From Nonomuraea gerenzanensis (GTDB lineage Bacteria; Actinomycetota; Actinomycetes; Streptosporangiales; Streptosporangiaceae), in the NCBI RefSeq assembly GCF_020215645.1, contig NZ_CP084058.1, forward strand, positions 558,001-622,000: a stretch of 64,000 nt of DNA, given 5' to 3'. Below are positions 47,945 to 57,254 of the stretch, one piece after another. The position numbers and the translations under genes were made by a program. Numbering within the stretch: position 1 is the stretch's first letter; the number at the start of each line of letters is the position of its first letter. The notes under the pieces were generated by a model. The model was not told where the DNA came from, did not search any database, and was given only the letters and a program-made list of their open reading frames with translations.

Positions 47945-48373
47945 ATGACTGCCACGGTGCGGTACGACGAGGTGGAGGTCGGGCAGGAGCTGCCGGCCGC
48001 GGAGTACAACGTGCGGCGGGTCAACCTGGTGATGTACGCGGGCGCGTCGGGCGACTTCAACCAGATCCACTGGAACGAGCGCTTCGCCAAGATGGTCGGG
48101 CTGCCCGACGTGATCGCGCACGGCATGTTCACGATGGCGCAGGCCGGGCGGTTCGTCACCGACTGGGCGGGGGATCCGGGGGCGGTGGTGGACTTCGGGG
48201 TGCGCTTCTCCTCGATGGTGGTCGTGCCCGACGACGACCGCGGGGCGACGATCTCGGTGAGCGGGGTGGTGGAGGAGAAGCTGGAGGACAAGCGGGTGGT
48301 CGTCGGGCTCACCGCCAGGGCCGGCGACGCGAAGGTGCTGTCCAAGGCGCGGGCCGTGGTGCAGCTCTCGTGA
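47945..48373 (+). CDS. hadB: (3R)-hydroxyacyl-ACP dehydratase subunit HadB-like (MaoC)
   Basis: A 142-residue hot-dog protein. ATG 47945 follows the hadA stop by 1 base. It carries the catalytic hydratase-2 pattern D-x4-H in AGASGDFNQIHWNERFA, then GLPDVIAHGMFTMAQAGRFV. As in mycobacteria, HadB supplies the active site to the HadAB dimer. A longer frame from 47927 is not needed. Confidence 0.93.
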   Translation: MTATVRYDEVEVGQELPAAEYNVRRVNLVMYAGASGDFNQIHWNERFAKMVGLPDVIAHGMFTMAQAGRFVTDWAGDPGAVVDFGVRFSSMVVVPDDDRGATISVSGVVEEKLEDKRVVVGLTARAGDAKVLSKARAVVQLS

Positions 48374-48407
48374 TAAGACGGGCGGCTCGCGGGTAGCGCG
48401 TGTCGGT

Positions 48408-49535
48408 ATGAGTGATGCTGCGCGACAGGTTTGGCCGACGGTTCGATCGATCCCCGTTTCCGCAGTGACCGATGCCAGGCCGCCCGCCCAGCTGCGGCCC
48501 GCGCGGCTCGAAGGCGTGGCGGGCGGCACGGGCACCGGGCGCGACACCGCGGGCGGCGGCGGGCGGGCGCCCGGGGTGGGCACGGCGGGCACCCCGAAGC
48601 CCAAGGGGGCCGCAGCCCGGCCCGAGGGCGAGCACGCCAGGATGAACCCCGCCGCCGAGCTGGGCTTCTCTGGCGATCCCGGGCAGCACGGCGACCCGGG
48701 CGACCAGATGTTGCACGCCCAGCGCGTCTGGGACGGCACGCTGGCCACCAACCGGCTCGACGAGCTGGGGGTCAACAGCGAGCGGCAGCGCGTGGAGACC
48801 AAGGACGTCACGGTCGGCGTGGGGCTGCTGGTGGACGGCTGGCCGGGCGACGTGCGGCGGTGCCTGCAGTCCGTCATCGACCACACGCAGGCGCGGGTCC
48901 TCGCCCTCGACCTGGGGAACGTGGACGGCGCCGGAGACGTGCTGCGCGACTTGGCCGAGCGGTACCCGGAGCGGATCACCGCCTGGCACGTCGCCGAGCA
49001 GCCGCACTGGCGGGGCGGCACCGCGACCTGGGGCGAGGGCAGGGCCAAGCTGCTGCGGCTGGACGAGTCCGAGGTGCACGTGCTGATGGACACGGACGTG
49101 GCGCTGGCGGGCGACGCGCTGACCCCGCTGGTGGCGGCGGTCGTGGAGGGCGCGGTGGCGGCGGGCTGGCAGGGCCTGGAGCCGTCGGACGGCGCCACGG
49201 AGCAGACGAGCATCGGCATCATGCCGCAGTGGCGGGAGGGGCCGGGCGGCACGGGGCCGGAGTGGCGGCAGGCGGGCCCTGGCAAGGTGCGGGCGCTGAC
49301 CGGAGGGCTCGTCGCCGTGCGCCGCGCCCAGGCGATCAACGCGCTGCCCGAGGACGCCTGCTACGGCGCCTACGCCGATCTGGAGCTCTCGCTGGCCCTG
49401 CGCGGCGACCTGGTCGTGCCCGACGAGCCGCCGCCCGTCGAGCCGCTGGGCCGGCACGAGGTGCCGTCCGGCTACCTGGACCGGGAGTCCCGGCGCAACT
49501 ACGACGGGGTGCTGCGCATGCTGAGTGCCTCCTGA
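48408..49535 (+). CDS. glycosyltransferase-2-like protein
   Basis: A 375-residue protein. After a Gly/Pro-rich, probably disordered N-terminus of about 110 residues comes a GT-A-like domain: VTVGVGLLVDGWPGDVRRCL, VIDHTQARVLALDLGNVDGA, AKLLRLDESEVHVLMDTDVA (DxD-like D-T-D), and GGLVAVRRAQAINALPEDAC, YADLELSLALRGDLVV. These resemble family 2 glycosyltransferase donor sites. Acceptor unknown. The 3' end coincides with a 37-bp tandem duplication. Confidence 0.7.
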   Translation: MSDAARQVWPTVRSIPVSAVTDARPPAQLRPARLEGVAGGTGTGRDTAGGGGRAPGVGTAGTPKPKGAAARPEGEHARMNPAAELGFSGDPGQHGDPGDQMLHAQRVWDGTLATNRLDELGVNSERQRVETKDVTVGVGLLVDGWPGDVRRCLQSVIDHTQARVLALDLGNVDGAGDVLRDLAERYPERITAWHVAEQPHWRGGTATWGEGRAKLLRLDESEVHVLMDTDVALAGDALTPLVAAVVEGAVAAGWQGLEPSDGATEQTSIGIMPQWREGPGGTGPEWRQAGPGKVRALTGGLVAVRRAQAINALPEDACYGAYADLELSLALRGDLVVPDEPPPVEPLGRHEVPSGYLDRESRRNYDGVLRMLSAS

Positions 49536-49574
49536 GCACGACGGGGTGCTGCGCATGCTGAGTGCCTCCTAAGC
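49501..49574. repeat. 37-bp tandem duplication at the 3' end of the glycosyltransferase gene
   Basis: 49501-49537 and 49538-49574 are adjoining copies that differ at one base (CCTGAGC versus CCTAAGC). The first copy contains the last codons and TGA stop of the glycosyltransferase. The second repeats that coding end without function and abuts the murB start. Confidence 0.9.
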
Positions 49575-49583
49575 TAGTTGCCC

Positions 49584-50621
49584 ATGGAGATGCTCGCGCC
49601 GTACACCACGCTGCGCCTGGGCGGGCCCGCCCGTGACTTCGCCGAGGCGACCTCGGCGGAGCAGCTCGTGTCCCTGATCGCCGAGGCCGACATGAACGGC
49701 GTCCCCACGCTGGTGCTCGGCGGGGGCAGCAACCTGGTGGTGGCCGACGAGGGCTTCGACGGGCTGGTGATCAAGGTCGCCTCCGAGGGCGTGGCCGTCT
49801 CGCGCGACGGCGAGCAGGTCGTGCTCGTCGTCGAGGCGGGCGAGGACTGGGACCGGCTGGTCGCCCGCGCGGTGGCCGAGGGCTGGTCCGGCATCGAGTG
49901 CATGTCCGGGGTGCCCGGCCTGGTGGGCTCCACCCCCATCCAGAACGTCGGGGCGTACGGGCAGGAGGTCGCCCAGACCATCAGGTGCGTGCGGGCCTAC
50001 GACCGGCGCACCCGGCAGGTGATCGACCTGGAGGCGCGGCAGTGCGGCTTCTCCTACCGCGACAGCCTCTTCAAGCGCGACCTGTCCAGGTACGTGGTGC
50101 TGGCGGTGACGTACGCGCTGGACCTGTCGGAGCTGTCGGGCCCGCTGGCGTACGAGGAGCTGGCCCGCAGGCTGGGCACCGAGGCGGGCGGCCGGGTGCC
50201 GCTCGCCGGGGCCCGTGCGGCCGTCCTGGAGCTGCGCAGGGGCAAGGGCATGGTGCTCGACCCCGGCGACCCCGACACGCGCAGCGCGGGCTCGTTCTTC
50301 ACCAACCCGGTGCTCACGCCGGAGCAGGCGGCGGAGCTGGCCGTGCGCGCGCCGGGGCATCCGAGCTGGGCGCTGCCCGGCGGGCTGGTCAAGGTGCCCG
50401 CGGCGTGGCTGATCGAGCAGGCGGGCTTCCCGAAGGGATACACCCGCGGCCCCGTCCGCATCTCGACCAAGCACACGCTCGCCCTCACCAACCCGGACGG
50501 CACCGCCACCGCCGCCGACCTGCTGGCCCTGGCCAGGGAGGTGCGTGACGGGGTGCGCGAGAAGTTCGGGGTCACGCTGGTCAACGAGCCGGTGCTGGTC
50601 GGCTGCGACCTCGGGGAATAA
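49584..50621 (+). CDS. murB: UDP-N-acetylenolpyruvoylglucosamine reductase
   Basis: A 345-residue protein; ATG 49584 (MEMLAPYTTLRLGGPARDFA) is chosen over TTG 49578. FAD-binding parts PTLVLGGGSNLVVADEGFDG, GWSGIECMSGVPGLVGSTPI and QNVGAYGQEV, substrate region CGFSYRDSLFKR and the catalytic Ser/Glu end with DTRSAGSFFTNPVLTPEQA. It reduces enolpyruvyl-UDP-GlcNAc to UDP-MurNAc for peptidoglycan. The position after hadA and hadB is conserved in actinomycetes. Confidence 0.97.
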   Translation: MEMLAPYTTLRLGGPARDFAEATSAEQLVSLIAEADMNGVPTLVLGGGSNLVVADEGFDGLVIKVASEGVAVSRDGEQVVLVVEAGEDWDRLVARAVAEGWSGIECMSGVPGLVGSTPIQNVGAYGQEVAQTIRCVRAYDRRTRQVIDLEARQCGFSYRDSLFKRDLSRYVVLAVTYALDLSELSGPLAYEELARRLGTEAGGRVPLAGARAAVLELRRGKGMVLDPGDPDTRSAGSFFTNPVLTPEQAAELAVRAPGHPSWALPGGLVKVPAAWLIEQAGFPKGYTRGPVRISTKHTLALTNPDGTATAADLLALAREVRDGVREKFGVTLVNEPVLVGCDLGE

Positions 50622-50657
50622 GCACCCGGGCGGGGCTGTTATGGTGGTTCGGAATTA

Positions 50658-50752
50658 CCGAAGGGGAGTAGTCCCAATCGCGTGATCGACACACTGGCGC
50701 CTCCGGGCGCCCGGTCACGCGGGCCTTCTGAGCGGGCGGACGAGACCTTCGG
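50658..50752 (+). ncRNA. yybP-ykoY manganese riboswitch
   Basis: CCGAAGG (50658-50664) pairs with CCTTCGG (50746-50752) to close the P1 stem. Inside are the conserved AAGGGGAGTAG at the 5' side and GGACGAGACCTTCGG at the 3' side, with internal stems between. This is the yybP-ykoY motif, which binds Mn2+ (and H+), upstream of a UPF0016/MntX-type exporter gene in many actinomycetes. The exporter's start follows about 100 bases later. Confidence 0.85.
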
Positions 50753-50849
50753 CCTGGCAGTCATGACTAAGACGCTGCCGGGCCGAAGTCGTGCCCGAAA
50801 ATCTCTCCCCGGGTGCCTGCTTCCGGCCTGGCCGCGCGGAAGAGGACCG

Positions 50850-51419
50850 TTGGAAGCGTTCTGGATCAGCACCGTCGCCATCTTCGTGGCCGAACTCGGT
50901 GACAAGAGCCAGCTCATGGCGATGACGTTCGCCACCCGTTTCAAGGCGTGGACCGTGATCCTCGGCATCACGATCGCCACGGCCGTGGTGCACCTGCTCA
51001 GCGTCGCGCTGGGCGGGCTGGTCGGCGACTGGCTGCCCACCACGGCGATCTCCATCGTGGCGGGCCTGGCCTTCCTCGGCTTCGCCGCGTGGACGTTGCG
51101 CGGCGACGAGCTGAGCGAGGACGAGTCCAAGAAGGCCCAGCGCACCACCAGGAACGCCCTGATCGCGGTGACCGTGGCGTTCTTCCTGAGCGAGCTGGGC
51201 GACAAGACCATGCTGGCCACCATCACGCTGGCGACCCGCTACGATGACTGGTTCGGCACGTGGATCGGCTCGACGGTGGGCATGGTGGCGGCCGACGCGC
51301 TGGCCATCCTGGTGGGACGGCTGCTGGGCAAGCACCTGCCCGAGAAGGCCATCAAGTACGGCGCCGCCACCGCGTTCGCCGTCTTCGGCCTGATCCTGAT
51401 CGCCGAGGCGATCTTCTAG
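50850..51419 (+). CDS. UPF0016/GDT1-family manganese exporter
   Basis: A 189-residue protein starting at TTG 50850, with AAGAGGA 4-9 bases upstream; an in-frame ATG at 50763 would start inside the riboswitch's expression region. Two repeated GDT1 motifs occur: FVAELGDKSQLMAMTFATRF and FLSELGDKTMLATITLATRY (E-x-G-D-K-[ST]), each on a membrane helix. The family (TMEM165/Gdt1, bacterial MneA/MntX) exports Mn2+. The Mn riboswitch upstream fits this function. Confidence 0.92.
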   Translation: MEAFWISTVAIFVAELGDKSQLMAMTFATRFKAWTVILGITIATAVVHLLSVALGGLVGDWLPTTAISIVAGLAFLGFAAWTLRGDELSEDESKKAQRTTRNALIAVTVAFFLSELGDKTMLATITLATRYDDWFGTWIGSTVGMVAADALAILVGRLLGKHLPEKAIKYGAATAFAVFGLILIAEAIF

Positions 51420-54287
51420 CTAGGACAGGAGCGAGAGCCGGTGGGCGGCGGCCGCGGCCTCACCGCGCGTGGTGACGCCGAGCTTGGCCAGGATGTTCGA
51501 CACGTGCACGCTCACCGTCTTCGCCGAGATGAACAGCTCGGCCGCGATGTCCCGGTTGGTGCGCCCCTGGGTGACCAGGCGCAGCACCTCCAGCTCGCGC
51601 GGCGTGAGCAGCTCGGACGGCTCCTGCGCCGGCTGGAGCCCGCCGCCCACCCGGCGCGACAGCGCCTCGATCTCGGCGACGAGCGGGGCCGCAGCCAGCG
51701 CCTCGGCCAGCGGGAGCGCCGCCTTCAGCCGGGTGGCCGCGCCCTCCCTGTCACCCTCACGGGCGGCCACGCCGGCCGCCCGCAGCAGGGCCTTGGCCTG
51801 GTTGTGCGGGCGCCTGAGCCGCTCCCAGGCCGCCGCCGAGGCGTCGAAGTCGCCGGAGTACGACAGCCGGTACGCCTCCACGACCGGCCCGTTGACGGTC
51901 AGCCCGGCGGCCACCTCGGCGGCCTGCCTGCGTACCGCCTCGGTACGCGCCGGCTCGACGTCCTGGGCGGCGTCGCAGACCACGCGGAGCAGGGCGAGCA
52001 GCCGCCAGCCGAGCATGGCCTTGCTCGGCTGCCGGGGGCGGGTGAGCACCCGCTCCGCCTCGTCCAGCGCGGCCACGGGGTCGCCCGTGGCCAGCCGCCA
52101 GCCGATGCGCAGGCGGGCGTTGTTGACCAGGTCCTGGACGAACTCCTCCTGGTGGTCCTTGAACACACCGATCTCCGCCAGCAGGCCCTCGACGAGCTGC
52201 AGCTCGCCTCTGGCCATGGCGATGTCGGCGCGCACGCGCAGCAGGGCGAGCCGGTGGCGCAGGACGGGGCCGTGGCTGAGGGCGCTCTCGACGATCTCGA
52301 TGGCCTCGTCCCAGCGGCCGAGCACCTCCATCGCCTCGGCCCAGTTGTTGGCGATGAACAGGCCGCTGCCGCGCAGCCGGCCGTACTTCTTGGCGATGCC
52401 GTAGCCGTCCTCGGCCAGGCGCAGGGCCTCGTCCTCGCGGCCCATGTCGAGCAGGGCGTCGATGGTGTTGGCGATCGCCCGGGTGATCAGGCGCGGGGAG
52501 TTCTCCTGCCTGCCGATCTTCAGCGCCTGCTCGTTCAGCGCGACCGTGTTCTCGGTGTCGCCGTTGAAGGAGTGGCCGAGTGCCTGGTTCATCAGCAGGT
52601 CGGCTTCGAGGCAGCGGTCGCCGTACTGCCTGGCCAGGCGCAGGCCCTCGACGATGAGCTCGCGGGCCTCCTCGATCTTGCCGCGCAGCATCAGGTGACG
52701 GCTCAGCGTCATGACGACGTTGGCCCGTTCGAGGCTGTCGCCGGGGACGAGGCAGAGCGCGTGCCGGAGGTCGTCGATGACGCCGCTCTGGCCCTTGGAG
52801 TTCTTGCACGCGGACCGGCGCACGATGAGCTCGGCCACCCGCTCGGGCTCCCGGGTCTCGTCGAGCTGCGACAGCGCGGCCTTGACGAACCTGACGACCT
52901 TGTCCACCTCGCCACCGGCGTGCGCGGCCTCGGAGGCGCGCTCCAGCACGGCGGTGTGGTCGGCGCCGATCAGCTCGGCGGCGTCGGGCACCCGGTCCCA
53001 GAGCATGAGCACGCGCTCCAGCAGCGGGACGGCCTCGGTGTAGGCGTACGCCTTGAACGACTTCTGCGCCGCCTCCCAGGCCGAGGTCAGGGCCCACTGG
53101 TCGTTGCGGGCGCCGTACCAGTGGTGGGCCAGCTCGACGGCGGCCCGGCCGGGCGGCACCAGCCTGCGGTCCTTGGAGATCTCCTCGGCGAACCTGGCGT
53201 GCAGGCGCTGGTGCTCCCCGGGCAGCAGCTCGTCGTGCACGGCCTCGCGGATGAGGGAGTGCCGAAAGGCGTAGGCGCGGTTGTCGGCGATCTGCAGCAC
53301 GTTGCGCGCGATGGCGGGCCGCAGTGCGGCCTCCAGGTCGAGGTCGGACAGGCCGCTGACGGCCGCCAGCAGCGTGTGGCCGACCCGGATGCCGCCGGCG
53401 GCGGCCACGCGCAGCACGCGCTGGGTCTCCTCGGGCAGCCGCTCGACGGTGCCGAGGATGAGGTCCTGCATGGAGTCGGGGAAGGTGCAGTCGACGCCGC
53501 ACTCCAGCAGGGCCTCGACGAACAGGGGGATGCCCTCGCTGCGCTCGTAGACCTTCTCGACGGCGCCGTACTCGGAGGTCTCGCCGAGGATCGCGGTCAT
53601 CTGCTGGGCGACCTCGTCGCGCGACAGGCGGGGCAGGTCGAGCCGGTGCACGCCGTTGACGCGGCCCAGCTCGGCCAGGACGGGCCTGAGCGGGTGCTGG
53701 CGGTGCAGGTCGTCGGAGCGGTAGGTCATGACCATCAGGGCCTGCGGGGCGTGCAGGTTGCGGCTGAGGAAGGCGATGAGGTCGCGGCTGGAGCGGTCGG
53801 CCCAGTGGATGTCCTCGATGACGAGGACGGTGGGGCGGCTGTCGGCGAGGCGTTCGAGGAGGGTGAGGAACTGCTCGAACAGGCGCGCGCGGCCGGTGTC
53901 GGTCTCGCCGTCGCCGTTGGGCTCCCCGAACTCGGGCAGCAGCCTGGCCAGGTCGCGTTCGGCGCCTTCCGGCAGCAGCGCCGCGACGGCGGCGGGGCCC
54001 TGCTCGCGGACGAGCTGACGGAGCGCGGCGGTGAAGGGCGCGTACGCCAGGCCCTCGGTGGACAGCTCCACGCAGCCCCCGAAGAGCACGTGGGCGCCGT
54101 CGGCGGCGCACTGCTCGGCGAACCGCTGCACGAGCCTGGTCTTGCCGACGCCGGCCTCGCCCCCTAGCAGGACGGCCGTCGCGGTGCCCTTCCTGGCCTC
54201 GGCGAAGCTCTCGGACAGAGCCGCCAGCTCCTCTTCCCGCCCGACGAAGACGGGACTGACAGATCGTCCCCGCATGTCGTCCAGCAT
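51420..54287 (-). CDS. large LuxR-type regulator with AAA ATPase (LAL/MalT-like)
   Basis: A 955-residue protein. The N-terminal NTPase has Walker A LLGGEAGVGKTRLVQRFAEQ and Walker B PTVLVIEDIHWADRSS. A long TPR-like helical region (about 390-880) follows. The C-terminal LuxR helix-turn-helix (LLTPRELEVLRLVTQGRTNR, DIAAELFISAKTVSVHVSNI) lies at the very end. This is the LAL family that senses small molecules to activate promoters. It is convergent with the Mn exporter gene (no gap). Target genes unknown. Confidence 0.92.
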   Translation of the reverse strand: MLDDMRGRSVSPVFVGREEELAALSESFAEARKGTATAVLLGGEAGVGKTRLVQRFAEQCAADGAHVLFGGCVELSTEGLAYAPFTAALRQLVREQGPAAVAALLPEGAERDLARLLPEFGEPNGDGETDTGRARLFEQFLTLLERLADSRPTVLVIEDIHWADRSSRDLIAFLSRNLHAPQALMVMTYRSDDLHRQHPLRPVLAELGRVNGVHRLDLPRLSRDEVAQQMTAILGETSEYGAVEKVYERSEGIPLFVEALLECGVDCTFPDSMQDLILGTVERLPEETQRVLRVAAAGGIRVGHTLLAAVSGLSDLDLEAALRPAIARNVLQIADNRAYAFRHSLIREAVHDELLPGEHQRLHARFAEEISKDRRLVPPGRAAVELAHHWYGARNDQWALTSAWEAAQKSFKAYAYTEAVPLLERVLMLWDRVPDAAELIGADHTAVLERASEAAHAGGEVDKVVRFVKAALSQLDETREPERVAELIVRRSACKNSKGQSGVIDDLRHALCLVPGDSLERANVVMTLSRHLMLRGKIEEARELIVEGLRLARQYGDRCLEADLLMNQALGHSFNGDTENTVALNEQALKIGRQENSPRLITRAIANTIDALLDMGREDEALRLAEDGYGIAKKYGRLRGSGLFIANNWAEAMEVLGRWDEAIEIVESALSHGPVLRHRLALLRVRADIAMARGELQLVEGLLAEIGVFKDHQEEFVQDLVNNARLRIGWRLATGDPVAALDEAERVLTRPRQPSKAMLGWRLLALLRVVCDAAQDVEPARTEAVRRQAAEVAAGLTVNGPVVEAYRLSYSGDFDASAAAWERLRRPHNQAKALLRAAGVAAREGDREGAATRLKAALPLAEALAAAPLVAEIEALSRRVGGGLQPAQEPSELLTPRELEVLRLVTQGRTNRDIAAELFISAKTVSVHVSNILAKLGVTTRGEAAAAAHRLSLLS

Positions 54288-54376
54288 GTCATGCCACTTC
54301 CGGTGCTTTCGACGGTTTTATGGCGGTCTCGAGGCCCGGCCGCGAGCGAGGGTGCGGCCGGGCTCTCGTGGGGCGG

Positions 54377-54523
54377 TCATGGCGTACGGCGCTTGCCGAA
54401 GAACGAGCGGCGCTCGCTCTTGTTGCCCTGCTCGGCCTCCCGTACGCGGCGGTGGTGCGCGGCGGCCCTGCGCAGCTCGCTCGCCTGACTCTTCATGAGC
54501 TCGTATTCCATCTCGGGATTCAT
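54377..54523 (-). CDS. small charged protein of 48 residues
   Basis: ATG 54523 has TAGGAG 7 bases upstream. Sequence runs MNPEMEYELMKSQASELRRA then AAHHRRVREAEQGNKSERRS and ends FFGKRRTP. It is entirely helical and very basic at the C-terminus. It lies between the LuxR regulator and the deoC promoter region. No family known; good ribosome binding site and start support a real product. Confidence 0.6.
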   Translation of the reverse strand: MNPEMEYELMKSQASELRRAAAHHRRVREAEQGNKSERRSFFGKRRTP

Positions 54524-54714
54524 GGTGTGTCTCCTAGGTGGTTCGTGTCGTTTTCCGACACCTCTAAGCTTCGGGCTAAGGCCCCGCCCGCCACATCGGG
54601 TGGATGCCTTATCTCCGGCGTACGAAGGGGCCGGGCATACCTAGGACCCCGGCCCCCGGTGCCCTAAGGTGGTCCGGTTTGGAGGTAGTGGCCCTGGTCG
54701 GCGATGCTGTCTAG

Positions 54715-55653
54715 GTGTCAACTGTGACTACCTCGCTCGCGGACGTCGCCTCGTCCGACGCGGCGTTGCGAGCATTCCTGCAGGGCCTGCCCGGGGTCGA
54801 CCGGGTCGGCGCGGACCAGCGGGCGGCGATGCTGGGCACCCGTTCGATCAAGACCACGGCCAAGGCGCAGGCCATTGACCTGGCCATCTCGATGGTCGAC
54901 CTGACCACGCTGGAAGGAGCCGACACGGCCGGCAAGGTGCGCGCGATGTGCGCCAAGGCCGTGCGGCCCGGCGGCGACGCGCCCTCCGTCGCGGCCGTCT
55001 GCGTCTATCCCGACCTCGTCCCCGTCGCGGTCGAGGCACTCAAGGGCACGGGCATCAAGGTGGCCTCGGTGGCCACCGCGTTCCCCAGTGGCCGCACCTC
55101 GCTGGAGGTCAAGGTGAGCGACACCGCGCTGGCGGTGGCGGCCGGGGCCGACGAGATCGACATGGTGATCGACCGGGGCGCGTTCCTGTCCGGGCGGTAC
55201 ATGAAGGTCTACGAGGAGATCGTCGCGGTGAAGGCGGCCTGCGGGGCGGCCCACCTGAAGGTGATCCTGGAGACCGGCGAGCTGTCCACCTACGACAACG
55301 TGCGGCGCGCGTCCTGGCTGGCGATGCTGGCCGGCGCCGACTTCATCAAGACCTCCACCGGCAAGGTGGCACCGGCCGCGACGCCGCCGGTGACCATGAT
55401 CATGCTGGCGGCCGTGCGCGACTTCCGCGACGCCACCGGCCGCCAGATCGGCGTGAAGCCGGCCGGCGGCATCCGCACCACCAAGGACGCCATCAAGAAC
55501 CTCGTGCTGGTCAACGAGACGGCCGGCGACGACTGGCTGACCCCCGACTGGTTCAGGCTCGGCGCCTCCTCGCTGCTCAACGACCTGCTGATGCAGCGCC
55601 AGAAGCTGGCCACCGGCCGGTACGCGGGTCCCGACTACTTCACCCTGGACTAG
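54715..55653 (+). CDS. deoC: deoxyribose-phosphate aldolase
   Basis: A 312-residue protein from GTG 54715 (an in-frame GTG at 54724 is an alternative). Class I aldolase motifs: IDLAISMVDLTTLEGADTAG, VCVYPDLVPVAVEAL, ATAFPSGRTSLEVKVSD, the Schiff-base region FIKTSTGKVAPAATPP and GVKPAGGIRTTKDAI. It cleaves deoxyribose-5-phosphate to acetaldehyde and glyceraldehyde-3-phosphate. The two aldehyde dehydrogenase genes directly downstream fit oxidation of the acetaldehyde. Confidence 0.95.
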   Translation: MSTVTTSLADVASSDAALRAFLQGLPGVDRVGADQRAAMLGTRSIKTTAKAQAIDLAISMVDLTTLEGADTAGKVRAMCAKAVRPGGDAPSVAAVCVYPDLVPVAVEALKGTGIKVASVATAFPSGRTSLEVKVSDTALAVAAGADEIDMVIDRGAFLSGRYMKVYEEIVAVKAACGAAHLKVILETGELSTYDNVRRASWLAMLAGADFIKTSTGKVAPAATPPVTMIMLAAVRDFRDATGRQIGVKPAGGIRTTKDAIKNLVLVNETAGDDWLTPDWFRLGASSLLNDLLMQRQKLATGRYAGPDYFTLD

Positions 55654-55656
55654 ACG

Positions 55657-57075
55657 ATGTTCGAGTATGCACCGGCCCCCGAGTCGCGCGACGTCGTTGA
55701 CCTGAAGTCCTCCTACGGGCTGTTCATCAACGGTGAGTTCGTCGACGGCTCCGGCCCTTCGTTCAAGACGGTCAACCCGGCCACCGAGGAGACGCTGGCG
55801 GAGGTCGCCACCGCCTCCTCCGACGACGTCGATCGTGCCGTGCAGGCGGCGCGCAAGGCGTTCGGGGTGTGGAGCGCCCTGCCCGGCGCCGAGCGCGCCA
55901 AGTACCTGTTCCGCATCGCGCGGCTGATCCAGGAGCGGGCCAGGGAGCTGGCCGTGCTGGAGTCGCTCGACAACGGCAAGCCCATCCGCGAGTCGCGCGA
56001 CGTGGACGTGCCGCTGGTCGCGGCGCACTTCTTCTACTACGCCGGGTGGGCCGACAAGCTGCGGTATGCGGGGTTCGGCACCAAGCCGCTCGGCGTCGCC
56101 GGGCAGGTCATCCCGTGGAACTTCCCGCTGCTCATGCTGGCCTGGAAGATCGCACCCGCGCTGGCCTGCGGCAACACCGTGGTGCTCAAGCCGGCCGAGA
56201 CGACGCCGCTGACCGCGCTGCTGTTCGCCGAGATCTGCCGGCAGGCCGACCTGCCGCCCGGCGTGGTGAACATCGTCACCGGCGCGGGCGAGACCGGCGC
56301 CGCCGTGGTGGCCCACCCCGACGTGAACAAGGTGGCCTTCACCGGCTCCACCGAGGTCGGCCGGGTCATCGCCAGGTCCGTGGCGGGCACCGGCAAGAAG
56401 CTCACCCTGGAGCTGGGCGGCAAGGCCGCCAACATCGTCTTCGACGACGCCGCCCTCGACCAGGCCGTGGAGGGGATCGTCAACGGGATCTTCTTCAACC
56501 AGGGCCACGTGTGCTGCGCCGGCTCCCGCCTGCTGGTCCAGGAGTCGATCCAGGAGGAGCTGCTGGCCGCGCTCAAGCGCCGGCTCGACACGCTGCGCCT
56601 GGGCGACCCGCTGGACAAGAACACCGACATCGGCGCGATCAACTCGGCCGAGCAGCTCGCGAAGATCCGGCGGCTGAGCGACCTCGGGGAGTCGGAGGGC
56701 GCCGAGCGCTGGTCGCCCGCGTGCGAGCTGCCCGGCAGGGGGTTCTGGTTCCCGCCGACGCTGTTCACCGGGGTGGCGCAGTCGCACAGCATCGCCAGGG
56801 AGGAGATCTTCGGGCCGGTGCTGTCGGTGCTGACCTTCCGCACGCCCGCCGAGGCCGTCGAGAAGGCCAACAACACGCCGTACGGGCTGTCGGCGGGGGT
56901 GTGGACCGAGAAGGGCTCGCGCATCCTGTGGATGGCCGACAAGCTCAGGGCCGGTGTGGTCTGGGCCAACACCTTCAACAAGTTCGACCCGACCTCGCCC
57001 TTCGGCGGCTACAAGGAGTCGGGGTACGGGCGCGAGGGCGGCCTGGCCGGGCTGGAGGCCTACCTTGATGTGTGA
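55657..57075 (+). CDS. NAD(P)-dependent aldehyde dehydrogenase
   Basis: A 472-residue protein, 3 bases after deoC. Family motifs in order: PWNFPLLMLAWKIAPALACG, GSTEVGRVIARS, LELGGKAANIVFDDAALDQA and the catalytic Cys region FFNQGHVCCAGSRLLVQ, and then FGPVLSVLTF and FGGYKESGYGREGG. Both Cys and the general-base Glu (LELGGK) are present, so it should be active. Likely oxidises acetaldehyde released by DeoC or a related aldehyde. Confidence 0.94.
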   Translation: MFEYAPAPESRDVVDLKSSYGLFINGEFVDGSGPSFKTVNPATEETLAEVATASSDDVDRAVQAARKAFGVWSALPGAERAKYLFRIARLIQERARELAVLESLDNGKPIRESRDVDVPLVAAHFFYYAGWADKLRYAGFGTKPLGVAGQVIPWNFPLLMLAWKIAPALACGNTVVLKPAETTPLTALLFAEICRQADLPPGVVNIVTGAGETGAAVVAHPDVNKVAFTGSTEVGRVIARSVAGTGKKLTLELGGKAANIVFDDAALDQAVEGIVNGIFFNQGHVCCAGSRLLVQESIQEELLAALKRRLDTLRLGDPLDKNTDIGAINSAEQLAKIRRLSDLGESEGAERWSPACELPGRGFWFPPTLFTGVAQSHSIAREEIFGPVLSVLTFRTPAEAVEKANNTPYGLSAGVWTEKGSRILWMADKLRAGVVWANTFNKFDPTSPFGGYKESGYGREGGLAGLEAYLDV

Positions 57076-57254
57076 GCACCGCCGTGCCCGTCGCCGTCAG
57101 CGGCGCGCCGAGGCCACCCGGGGGCACGCCTTCGCCAGGGCCGGCCGGCCCGTACGCACCGGCTGGTACGCCCACCGCTGCGGCGTGAGCCGGTGCGGGC
57201 AGGTCTTCGTCCCGGTCCAGATGTCGCAGGAGTCCACGTGGAGGGGGCGGGGCG

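Noticed and set aside
51441..54167. Open frame of 908 codons on the + strand
   Set aside because: Antisense to the LuxR/ATPase regulator with complete motifs; no recognisable protein features.
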